The notes below the pieces were generated by a model. The model was not told the DNA's origin and made no database searches. It saw only the letters and a list, made by a program, of their open reading frames with translations. The position numbers and the translations under genes are program-made. Source: Micromonospora ferruginea (GTDB taxonomy: Bacteria; Actinomycetota; Actinomycetes; Mycobacteriales; Micromonosporaceae). Taken from it: a stretch of 64,000 nucleotides of DNA. Location: assembly GCF_013694245.2 (NCBI RefSeq), contig NZ_CP059322.2, positions 2,414,001 through 2,478,000 of the forward strand, in the 5' to 3' direction. Below, one piece after another: positions 9,624 through 21,600 of this stretch. How positions within the stretch are numbered: position 1 is the stretch's first letter; each line of letters opens with the position of its first letter.

Positions 9624-12600
9624 TCAGGACAACCCGAGATCGCGGTCGAGAAGGTCGAAGAGCTCCTGGTTGCTGGCCGTGCGCAGCCGGTCGGCCACCT
9701 CGGCGCCGGGTTCCGCCGGCTCGTCCGCGCCGAGCCGTTCCAGCAGCCGGTGCAGCCGCATGGTGATCCGCACCCGGCCGAGGTCGTCGCGCTCCCGCAG
9801 GGTGAGCGCCTCCTCCAGCCGGTCCAGTTCCTCCACGGTGGGCAGTTCCCGCTCCGAGGACTCGTCGACGAGCTGGGCACGCAGGTGCTCGGCGAGGGCC
9901 TGCGGGGTGGGGTAGTCGAACACCACCGAGCTGGCCGGCGCGAGGCCGGTGAGCCGGGCCAGCCGGCCGCGCAGCTCCACCGCGGTCAGCGAGTCGAACC
10001 CGAGGTCCCGGAACGGCCGGTCGGCCTCCAGGGCGTACGGGCTGTCGTGGCCGATCACCTCGGCGGCGGCGGTGCGGATCAGGTCGACCAGCAGCCGGTT
10101 CTGCTCGGCTGCGGTCAGGTCGGCGAGGCGCTTGCGCAGCTCCGCGAGCGTCTCCGTGCCGCCGGTGTCGGCCGGGTCGGCGCCGGCGGGCGGGGCCGCC
10201 ACCTCGGGCAGGTCGCCGATCAGCGGCCGGGGCCGGGCGGCGGCGAAGACCGGGGCGAAGCGCGCCCAGTCCACGTCGGCGACGGTGAGCGCGGTGTCGT
10301 CGCCGGAGATCGCGGCGCGCAGCGCGGCCATCGCCGGTTCCCGGTCGAGCAGCGTGACGCCCCGCCGGCTCATCGCGGCGGCGTGGTCGGCGTCGACCAT
10401 GCCGCCGCCGGCCCACGGTCCCCAGTTGACCGACACCACCCGGGCCGGGCCGGCCGGGCGGGCCTGCGCCCAGGCGTCCAGGAACGCGTTGGCGGCGGCG
10501 TACGCGCCGTGGTCGCCGACGCCCCACGCGGCGGCGATGGAGGAGAAGTAGACGACCAGGTCCAGCGCCGCCGGGTCGAGCAGCTCGTCGAGGTGACGGG
10601 CGCCGGCGGTCTTGCCGGAGACCACGTCGGCCAGTTCGTCGGTGGTGACCGCGCGCAGCGGGTTGAGGCGGCCCACGCCGGCGGCGTGCACCACCGCCCG
10701 GACCGTCTCGCCGTCGGCGCGCAGCCCGTCGACGAGCGCGGCGACGGCGGTGCGGTCGGCGAGGTCGGCGGCGACCACCCGGGCCCGCGCGCCGAGGTCG
10801 GCCAGCTCGGCCACCGTCTCGGCGACGCCGGGGGCGTCCGGGCCGCGCCGGCTGACCAGGATCAGCGTTCGGGCGCCGTGCCGGGCGAACCAGGCGGCAG
10901 CGTACCGGCCGATGGCGCCGGTCCCGCCGGTGATGAGCACGGTGTCCGGGGCGGTCCAGGCCGGGCCGTCCGGGCGGGCCGGGCGCGGCGCGCGGGTCAG
11001 CCGGCGCAGGTGGATCCCGTCCGGGCGGACCGCGAGCTGGTCCTCGCCGTCGGTGTTGGTCAGCGCCCGCAGCAGGTGGTCCCCGGCGGCGGTGTCGAGG
11101 TCGGCGGGCAGGTCGAGCAGGCCGCCGGCGTGCGCCGGGTGTTCCAGCGCGGTGACCAGGCCGAGCCCCCAGGTGGTGGCCTGGTCCGGTCGGGTGAGCG
11201 GGTCACCGGGGCCGGTGCCGACGGCCTGCCGGGTGAGCAGCCACAACGGCCCGGTCGGCGCGACGTCGGTGACGGCCTGGACCAGCGCGAGGTTGCCGGT
11301 GAGCCCGGCCGGCACGCCCGGGTGGGCCGGATGCGGGCGCTCGTCCAACGCCAGCAACGAGACGATCCGGCCGGGACCGTCCGGCAGGTGCCCGGCCAGG
11401 TCGGCGCGGGTCAGGGCGGCCGGGTCGACGGTGAGCGTGCGGACCGTTCCGCCGTGCGCGCCGATCAGCTCGGCGATCCGCTCCGCCGGTCCGGCCGCGG
11501 CGTCGCCGGGCACGACGAGCAGCCAGTCCCCGTCGGCGGGACCGGCGGTGAGCTGCCGCCGGGGCCAGGTGATCCGGTAGCGCCAACCGTCGGCGACCGC
11601 GTCGGCGCGCCGCCGCTGGTGCCAGTCGGCGAGCGTGGGGAGCTGGTCGCGCAGCGGCCGGTCCGGGTCGACGCCGAAGCGGGCCGCGAGGGCGTCGCCG
11701 TCGCCGGCGGTGACGACCTGCCAGAACGCGTCGTCGACCGGGTCGGCGTCGGCCGGCGCGGCGACGCCGACCAGCTCGCCGTCGGCGACCGGCCAGAAAC
11801 GCTGGTGACGGAACGGGTACGTGGGCAGCGCGACCGGGTCGGCGTCGGGCAGCACCGCCGCCCAGTCCACCGCCACGCCGTGGCAGTGCAGCCGGGCCAG
11901 CGCGCCGAGCAGCGTGGCGGTCTCGTCGCGGCCGGGGCGTTGCACGCCGGTGACCAGCGGGCCGCCGTCCGGCAGCGCGTCGGCGGCCAGCGCGGTGAGC
12001 ACCGTGTCCGGGCCCACCTCCAGCAGCGTGCCGACGCCCAGGTCGCGCAGGTGGGTGACGGTGTCGCCGAAGCGCACCGCCTCCCGGACGTGCCGCACCC
12101 AGTAGTCGGGGGTGCGGATCAGGTCGGCGTCGGCGACCCGGCCGGTCAGGTTGGACACCAGCGGCACGACCGGCGCGGCGTAGTCGAGGCCGGCGGCGAC
12201 GGTGGCGAACTCGGCCAGCATCGGCTCCATCAGCGGGCTGTGGAACGCGTGGCTGACGGTGAGCCGCTTGGTGCGTACGCCGAGGGTGGTGAAGTGCTCG
12301 GCGAGCGCGGACAGCGCGTCGTCGGCGCCGGCGACCACGACGGCGGTCGGGCCGTTCACCGCGGCGACGGCGGCCCGGTCGGCGTGCCCGGCGAGCGCGT
12401 CGGTCACCTCGGTCTCCCCGGCGGCGACGGCGAGCATCCCGCCGCCGGCCGGCAGCGCCTGCATGAGCCGGCCCCGCTGGCCGACGAGCGTGCAGGCGTC
12501 CGGCAGGGTGAGCACGCCGGCGACGTGCGCGGCGGTGATCTCGCCGACGGAGTGCCCGGCGACCAGGTCGGGGCGGACGCCCCAGTCGGCGAGTTGCCGG

Positions 12601-15600
12601 TGCAGCGCGACCTCGACGGCGAACAGCCCGGCCTGGGTGAACGCGGTCTGGTCGAGCAGCGCGGCCTCGTCGCTGCCCTCGGGCGCGAAGAGCACGCTCT
12701 TCAGCGGGCGGGGCAGGTGCGCGTCGAGGTGCTGGCAGACCTCGTCGAGCGTCTCGGCGAACGCGGGCAGCGCCTGGTACAGCTCGCGGCCCATGCCGGC
12801 GTGCTGGGCGCCCTGGCCGGAGAAGATCATCGCCAGGGTGCCGCCTGGCGCGGCGACGTCGCGGTGCAGGGCGGGGTGGCTCTCCCCCGCCGCCAGCGCG
12901 CGCAGCGCGGCCGACCGGGTGTCCGGGTCGGCGGCCAGCAGCACCGCGCGGTGCCGCAGGTGGGACCGGGCGGTGGCGAGGGTGCGCGCCACCGCGGCGG
13001 CCTCGTCGTCGAGGTCCGTCGCGGCCAGGCGGGCGGCCTGCGCGCGCAGTCCCTGGTCGTCGGCGGCGGAGAGCGGCCAGGGCAGCAGCGGCAGCGCCGG
13101 TGCGGGCGCGGTGTGCTCCGGCTCGGTCGGGGCGTCGTCGGCGGGCGGGGCCGCCTCCAGGACGACGTGGGCGTTGGTGCCGCTGACGCCGAACGCGGAC
13201 ACCGCCGCGCGGCGCGGCCGGTCGGTTTCCGGCCACGGGCGGGCCTCGGTGAGCAGGGCGACGCCGCCGTCGGACCAGTCGACGTGCGGGGTGGGCTCGT
13301 CGACGTGCAGGGTGGGCGGGAGCTGGCCGTGCTGGAGCGCCAGGACCATCTTGATCACGCCGGAGACGCCGGCCGCGGCCTGGGTGTGGCCGATGTTGGA
13401 CTTGACCGAGCCGAGCAGCAGCGGGCGGTCGGCGGGGCGGTCCTGCCCGTACGTGGCGAGCAGCGCCTGGGCCTCGATCGGGTCGCCGAGGCGGGTGCCG
13501 GTGCCGTGCCCGTCGACCGCGTCCACGTCGGCCGGGGCGAGCCCGGCGTTGGCGAGGGCCTGCCGGATGACCCGCTGCTGGGCGGGCCCGTTGGGGGCGG
13601 TCAGTCCGTTGCTCGCGCCGTCCTGGTTGACCGCCGAGCCGCGGACCACGGCCAGCACCGGCCGGCCGTCGCGGCGGGCGTCGGAGAGCCGTTGCAGCAG
13701 CACCAGCCCGGCGCCCTCACCCCAGCCGGTGCCGTCGGCCGCGCCGGCGAACGACTTGCAGCGGCCGTCGGCGGCCAGGCCGCGTTGCCTGGCGAACTCC
13801 AGGAACGGGCCGGGGGTGGCCATCACGGTGACGCCGCCGGCCATCGCGAGGTCGCACTCGCCGGCCCGCAGCGCCTGCACCGCGAGGTGCAGCGCGACCA
13901 GCGACGACGAGCAGGCGGTGTCCACCGTGACGGCGGGGCCCTGCAGGCCGAACGTGTAGGACAGCCGGCCGGAGACCACCGCCGCCGCGTTGCCGGTGGC
14001 CTGGTAGCCCTCGGTGTCGGCGCGGGCGGCCATCAGCAGCGTGGCGTAGTCCTGCCCGTTGGTGCCGACGAAGACGCCGGTGCTGCTCTCCCGCATGTCG
14101 GCCGGGGCCAGTCCGGCCCGCTCGAACAGCTCCCAGCCGGTCTCCAGCAGCAGGCGCTGCTGCGGGTCCATCACCAGCGCCTCGCGGGGTGAGATGCCGA
14201 ACAGGCCGGCGTCGAAGCCACCGACGTCGGTGACGAAGCCGCCCTCCCGGGCGTACGAGGTGCCGGGCGTGTCCGGGTCGGGGTCGTAGATGGCGTCGAG
14301 GTCCCAGCCCCGGTCGGCGGGGAACGGGCCGATCGCGTCGCGGCCCTCGGCGACCAGCCGCCAGAACTCCTCCGGGCTGTCCACGCCACCCGGGTAGCGG
14401 CAGCTCATCGCCACCACCGCGATCGGCTCGTCGAGCGCGGCCACGGCCCGGGTGGGCGCGGGCGCCGCGTCGGTGACGCCGAGGATCCGGTCGGCCAGCC
14501 AGCCGGCGAGCAGTGCCGGGGTGGGCCGGTCGAAGACCAGCGTGGCGGGCAGCCGCAGCCCGACCGCCTCGGCGATCCGGTTGCGCATCTCCACCGCGCT
14601 GAGCGAGTCGAAGCCGATGTCCCGGAACGGCCGGTCCGCGCCGACCGCCTCGGCGGAGGCGTGTCCGAGCACCGCGGCGGCGTTGCTGCGGACCAGTTCC
14701 AGCAGGGCGCGGCGGCGGTCCGGCTCGGCCAGCCCGGCGAGCCGGCCGCGCAGCGGCGACGCCTCGGCCGGCTCGTCGTCGGCGCGGGTGGCGGCGAGCA
14801 GCCGGGCCACCTCGGGCAGATCCTCGATCAGCGGGCGCGGGCGGGCCAGCGCGTACGTCTGGTGGAACCGGTCCCAGGCGATGTCCGCGACGGCGAGCGT
14901 GGTGTCGTCCTCGGCGAGCGCCCGGGCGAGCACGGCGACGGCCAGGTCGGGGCGCATCGGCCGGACGCCGGAGCGGAACATCTGGTCGGCGGCGCCCTCG
15001 GTGTCCATCATGCCGCCGCCGTCCCAGGCGCCCCAGGCCACGGCGGTGGCGCGAAGACCGCGCCGGCGGCGGTCCTCGGCGAGCGCGTCGAGGAACGCGT
15101 TGCCGGCGGCGTAACCGCCCTGCAGGCCGCCGCCCCAGACGCCCGCGCCGGAGGAGAACAGCACGAACGCGTCGACGTCGGCGCCGAACGTCCGGTCGAG
15201 GTTGACCGCGCCGGCCACCTTGGCGTGCAGGCCGTCGGCGAGCGCGGCGAGGTCGGTGCCGTCGAGCGGGCCGGCGTGCGCGACGCCGGCGGCGTGGAAG
15301 ACCGCGTCGATCCGGACGTCCTGCCCGGCGAGCCGCTCGACGAGGCCGCGCAGCGAGTCGAGGTCGGCGACGTCGCAGGCGGCCACCGTGACCCGGGCGC
15401 CGAGCGCGGTCAGCTCCGCCTCCAACTCGGCCGCGCCGGGCGTGGCCGGGCCCTGCCGGCCGGTGAGCACCAGGTGGTCCGCGCCCTCGGTGGCCAGCCA
15501 GCGCGCGATGTGCGCGCCGAGCGAGCCGAGACCGCCGGTGACCAGGACCGTGCCGGCGGGCCGCCAGCCGGTGGCATCGGTCGGGGTGTCGCCGCCGGCG

Positions 15601-18600
15601 CGGGCGAGCCGACGGCCGAACAGCCCGGAGGGGCGGACCGCGAGCTGGTCCTCGTCCCCGACGCCGGCCAGCACGACCGCGAGCCGGCCCCGGGCGCGCC
15701 GGTCCAGCACGGCGGGCAGGTCGACCAGACCGCCCCAGCGGTCCGGGTGTTCCAGCGCGGCGACCCGGCCGAGGCCCCAGACCAGGGCCTGCCCGGGGTG
15801 GTCGAGGGGGTCGGCGCGGCCGGTGGTGACCGCGCCCCGGGTGGCGCACCACAGCGGCGCGGCACAGCCGGCGTCGCCGAGGGCCTGCGTCAGCGCGAGC
15901 GTGCCGGCGAGCCCGGCGGGCACGACCGGACGGTCCGGGTGGCCGGTCTCGTCCAGCGCGAGCAGGGACAGCACGCCGGTGAACGCGCCGGTGTCCAGGC
16001 CGGCGAGCCGGTCGGCGAGCATCGCCCGGTCCGGGTCGTCGACGGTGACCGGTACGACGCCGGCGCCGGCCTCGCCGAGCGCGGCGACGACCTGACCGAC
16101 GAGCGGGTCACCGGCGTACGCGGCGGGGGCGACGAGCAGCCAGGTGCCGGTCAGCCGGGCGGCGGTCGCGGCGGTGAGCGGCGTCCAGCGCACTCGGTAG
16201 CGCCAGGCGTCCACGGTGGACTCGTCGCGGCGGCGTTGCCGCCACTCGGTGAGCAGCGGCAGCGCCTCGCCGAGCGCCCGCGCGTCGCTGCCGTCGACGG
16301 CGAGGGTGGCGGCGAGCGCGTCCGCATCGGCGCGTTCGACGGCGTCCCAGAACTGCCTGTCGGCCTGGTCCTCGACGGCCGCGACCGGGCCGGTGCGCAC
16401 CGGCGACTCGGGCCAGTAGCGCTGCCGGTGGAACGCGTACGTGGGCAGCGGCACGGACGCGGCGACGCGGACGCCGCAGACCGCGGCCCAGTCCACGCCG
16501 ACGCCGTGGGTGTGCAGTTCGGCGAGCGCGGTGAGCATGCGCGGCCAGCCGCCGGCGTCGCGGCGCAGCGTGTTGACCACGGCGGCGTCGTGCTCGGCGT
16601 CGTCGATGGTCTCCTGCATGCCGAAGCTGAGCACCGGGTGCGGGCCGATCTCCAGGAACACCTGGTGGCCGTCGGCGAGCAGGGTCCGTACCGCCTGCTC
16701 GAAGTTCACCGTCTGGCGGAGGTTGCGGTACCAGTAGTCGGCGTCGAGCGTGGTGGTGTCGGTGGGCCGGCCGGTGAGCGCGGAGTAGAACGGCACCTCG
16801 GCCGGGCGGGCGGTGATCCCGGCGAGGCTGGCCAGGAGCCGGTCGGCGACCGGTTCGACGTGCGGCGAGTGGGAGGCGTAGTCGACGTCGAGCGGGCGGA
16901 CCCGCACGTCGTCGGCGGCGCAGGCGGCGACCAGTTCGGCGAGCGCGTCCGGGTCGCCGGCGACGACGACCGAGCCGGGTCCGTTGACCACCGCCAGGCA
17001 GAGCCGGCCGGACCAGCGGTCGAGCATCCGCTCGACCCGTTCGGCGGGCAGCCCGATCGAGGCCATGGCGCCCCGGCCGGCGATGTCGGCGAGCACCTGG
17101 CTGCGCAGCGCGACGATCCGGGCGGCGTCCTCGAGGGAGAGCGCGCCGGCCACGCAGGCGGCGGCGATCTCGCCCTGGGAGTGCCCGACCACGGCGCCCG
17201 GGCGGACGCCGAGGGACCGCCACAGCCGGGCCAGGGAGACCATCACGGCCCAGAGCGTGGGCTGCACGACGCCGGAGGCGACCAGCGGCGGCGCGCCGTC
17301 GGCGCCGCGCAGCACGTCGGTCAGCGACCAGTCGACCCAGGGCGCGAGGACGGCCTCGCACTCGGCGACGGAGGCGGCGAAGACCGGCGAGGTGTCCAGC
17401 AGGTCGACGGCCATGCCGGGCCAGTGGCCGCCGTGGCCGGAGAAGACGAAGACGGGCGCCGGGTTGCGCAGCGCGGTCCCGGTGACCACGGTCGGCACGG
17501 TCTCGCCGTCGGCCAGCGCGGTGAGGCCGCGGGTCAGCTCGTCGGCGTCCCGGCCGAGCACGACGGCGCGGTGCGGGAAGGACGCCCGGCTGCTGGTGAG
17601 CGCGTGGGCCACCTCGACGGGCGCGAACTCGGGGTACGCCTCGAGGTGGGCGCGCAGCCGGACGGCCTGGTCGGGCAGCGCGGCCCGGTCGGCGGCGGAG
17701 AGCGCGAACGGGATGACGCCGGCGTCGACGGCGGCGCCGGGTCGGAACTCGGCCGGGGCGGCCGGCGCGGGCGCGTGTTCCAGGATGACGTGGGCGTTGG
17801 TGCCGGAGATGCCGAACGACGACACGCCCGCGCGCCGGGGGCGGTCCCGGTCGGGCCAGGGGGTCGGGGCGGTGGCCAGGGTGATCGCGCCGGCGGTCCA
17901 GTCGACGTGCGGGGACGGCTCGTCCACGTGCAGCGTCGGCGGGACGATGCCGTGGCGCATGGCGAGGACCATCTTGATGATCCCGGCGACCCCGGCGGCG
18001 GCCTGGGTGTGACCGATGTTCGACTTGACCGAGCCGAGCAGCAGCGGCGTGTCCCGGTCCTGCCCGTACGTGGCGAGCAGCGCCTGCGCCTCGATCGGGT
18101 CGCCGAGCGTGGTGCCGGTGCCGTGCGCCTCGACGGCGTCCACGTCCGACGTGGTCAACCGCGCGTTCGCCAGGGCCTGCCGGATGACGCGCTGCTGTGA
18201 CGGCCCGTTCGGCGCGGTCAGGCCGTTCGACGCGCCGTCCTGGTTGACGGCGCTGCCCCGCACGACGGCCAGGACGCGGCGGCCCTCGCGTTGGGCGTCG
18301 GCGAGTCGCTGCACCAGCAGCACGCCGGTGCCCTCACCCCAGCCGGTGCCGTCGGCGGACGCGGCGAACGACTTGCATCGGCCGTCCGGGGACAGGCCCC
18401 GCTGCCGGGAGAACTCGATGAACGTGCCGGGCGTCGCCATCACCGTCACGCCACCGGCGAGCGCCAGGTCGCACTCCCCGGACCGCAACGCCTGCACCGC
18501 CAGGTGCAGCGCCACCAGCGACGACGAGCAGGCGGTGTCGACGGTGACGGCGGGACCTTCCAGCCCGAACGAATAGGCGACCCGGCCGGAGAGCACGCTG

Positions 18601-21600
18601 GCGGAGGTGCCGGTGCCGATGTAGCCCTCCACCTCGGCGGGCAGCTCCATCAGGCGCGACGCGTAGTCGTGGTACATGACGCCGGCGAACACGCCGGTCC
18701 GGGAGCCGCGCAGCCCGGCCGGGTCGAGGCCGGCGGACTCGAACGCCTCCCACGACGTCTCCAGCAGCAGCCGCTGCTGCGGGTCCATGGCCAGGGCCTC
18801 GCGCGGGCTGATGCCGAAGAAGCCGGGGTCGAACTCGGGCGCCCCGTAGAGGAAGCCGCCGTGCCGGGTGTAGGAGGTGCCGCTGCGGTCGGGGTCCGGG
18901 TCGAACAGCGACTCCAGGTCCCAGCCCCGGTCGGCGGGGAACTCGGCGATGCCGTCGCCGCCGGCGGCCAGCAGCTCCCAGAGCTGCTCCGGGTTCTCCA
19001 CCCCGCCCGGGTAGCGGCAGGCCATGCCGACGATCGCGACCGGCTCGTCCAGGCCGGTGGTGGCCGCCGCCTCGGGGGCGCCGGTGGTGTCGGCGCGGGC
19101 GCCGGCGAGTTCGGCGTACACCTGGCCGGCCAGGATCTGCGGGGTCGGGTAGTCGAAGACCAGCGTGGACGGCAGCCGCAGCCCGGTGGCCGCGTTGACC
19201 CGATTGCGCAGGTCGACAGCGGTCAGCGAGTCGAAGCCGAGTTCCCGGAACGCCCGGTCGGTCGGCACCGAATCCGCGCCGCCGTGGCCGAGCACCTGCG
19301 CCACCAGGCCGCGGACCAGCGCGTCGACCTGGTCGCGGGCCTCCTGCGGGTCGAGGCCGGCGAGACGGTCGGCCCAGTTGCCGCGCCCGGCCTGGCGGCG
19401 GGTGGTGACCGGGCCGAGCAGCGCGCGCAGCAGGGACGGCACCCGGCCGCCGACGATCTGGGCCCGCATCGCCGGTACGTCGATGACGGCCGGCACGAGC
19501 ACGGCCCGCCCGGCGGTCAGCGCGGTGTCGAACAGCTCCAGGCCGACCGCGGGGCTCAGGGCGCCGAGGCCGGCGCGGGTGGAGCGGGCCCGGTCGACGT
19601 CGGACTGGGACGCGGCCATGCCCTCGGTGTCCCACATGCCCCAGGCCAGGCTGACCGCCGGCAGTCCGTCCTGCCGGCGCTGCGTGGCGAGCGCGTCGAG
19701 CACGCCGTTCGCGGCGGCGTACGCGGCCTGACCCGGCGAGCCGAGCACCCCGGCGACGGACGAGAACACCACGAACAGATCCAGATCGAGGTCCCGGGTC
19801 ACCTCGTGCAACCACCACGCCGCGGTCACCTTCGGCGCGAGTACGTTCGCCAACCGCTCCGCACTGATCGACGACACCACCCCGTCGTCCAACACACCGG
19901 CCGTGTGCACCACCCCGGCCAACCGACCCTCGACACCCGCCACCAGTCGAACGACCTGATCCCGATCGGTCACGTCGCAGGCCGCCACCGACACCGACGC
20001 GCCCAACCCGGACAACCGCTCCACCAGCGCGTCCGCACCCGGCGCGGCGGGACCCTGCCGCGACACCAACACCAGCGACCGCACCCCATGACCGGTGACC
20101 AGACGCTCCGCGACCAGCGCGCCGAGCGCCCCGGTGCCGCCGGTGACCAGCACCGTCCCGGCACCGACCACGCCACCAGCATCGGCACCCGCCGTGGCGG
20201 GCGCGGCGCGCACCAGGCGCGGCGTCAGCACGACGTCGCCGCGCACCGCCACCTGCCCACCGGTGCCCGGCAGGTCACCCAGCACACCCGCCAGCACCGA
20301 CAACGCACCGGCATCGACATCCCGGTCCAGATCGGCCACCACGATCCGCTCCGGATGCTCCGACTGCGCCGACCGCAGCAGACCCCACACCGCCGCACCC
20401 GCCAGATCGACGACCCGGTCCCCGTCCACCGCCGCCACCGCACCCCGCGTCACCACCACCAACCGCGACTCGGCAAGCGACTCCGCCGCCAACCACGCCT
20501 GCACCACCGCCAACACGTCCGACGCGGTCACCCGCACCGCGTCCGGCACGTCCACCCCGGACGGCGCGGCGACCGGCAGCACCAGCGTGTGCGGCACGTC
20601 CTCCCCCGCGTCGGCGGCGGCCGGCACGTCCGGGTACGACGGGAGCCCACCCACGGGCGCGCCGAGCACCGCCCAGCCGGCCAGGTCGTCCACCGGCGGC
20701 ACCGGCTCCGGCTGCCAGGACACCTCGAACAGGGACCGGGCCGCCGCGCCCGGCGCGGTCAGGCCAGTCATCTCGCGCAGCACCAGGGTGTCCACCGACA
20801 CGACCGGCGCACCGGCGTCGTCGGCGGCGACCAGGCGCACCGCCCCGCCGTCACGGGAGAGCCGGACCCGCAGCGCGGTGGCGCCGACGGCGTGCACCTG
20901 CACGCCCTCGAAGGCGAACGGCACCCGGGGGCCGCCGCCCTCGGCGGCGAGCAGCAGCCCGATCGGGTGCAGCGCGGCGTCCAGCAGCGCCGGGTGCACC
21001 GCGAAGCCGGTCCCGCCGCCGGCGACCTCCTCGGGGAGCGCGACCTCGGCGTACACCTCGCCGTCGCCGGTCCAGGCGCGGCGCAGGCCCCGGAACGCCG
21101 GCCCGTACGCCAGGCCGTGCCCGGCCAGCGTCGGGTACCAGTCGTCCAGGTCGACCTCGACGGCGGTGGTCGGCGGCCAGGCCGGCAGGCCGGGCTCGTC
21201 GGCGACGGCCGGTTCGAGCACGCCCTCGGCGTGCCGCACCCAGCCGGCCTCCGGGTCGTCCTCGGCCTGGGCGTGCACGGTCACCGCGCGGGCGCCCGCC
21301 TCGTCGGCCGGGCCGACCCGCACCTGCACCCGCACGCCGCCGGACGCGGGCAGCACCAGCGGCGCGGCGATGGCCAGTTCGCGCAGCCGGGACACGCCGA
21401 CCTCGTCGCCGGCCCGGACCACCAGCTCGACGAGCGCGGCGCCGGGCAGCACCACCACGTCGCCGACGGTGTGGTCGGCCAGCCAGGGGTGGGTGCCGGT
21501 GGACAGCCGGCCGGTGAGCAGCACCATGTCCTCGCCGGCCACGGAGACGGCGGCGCCCAGCAGCGGGTGCCCGGCCGCGCCGAGGCCGGCGCCGGAGACG

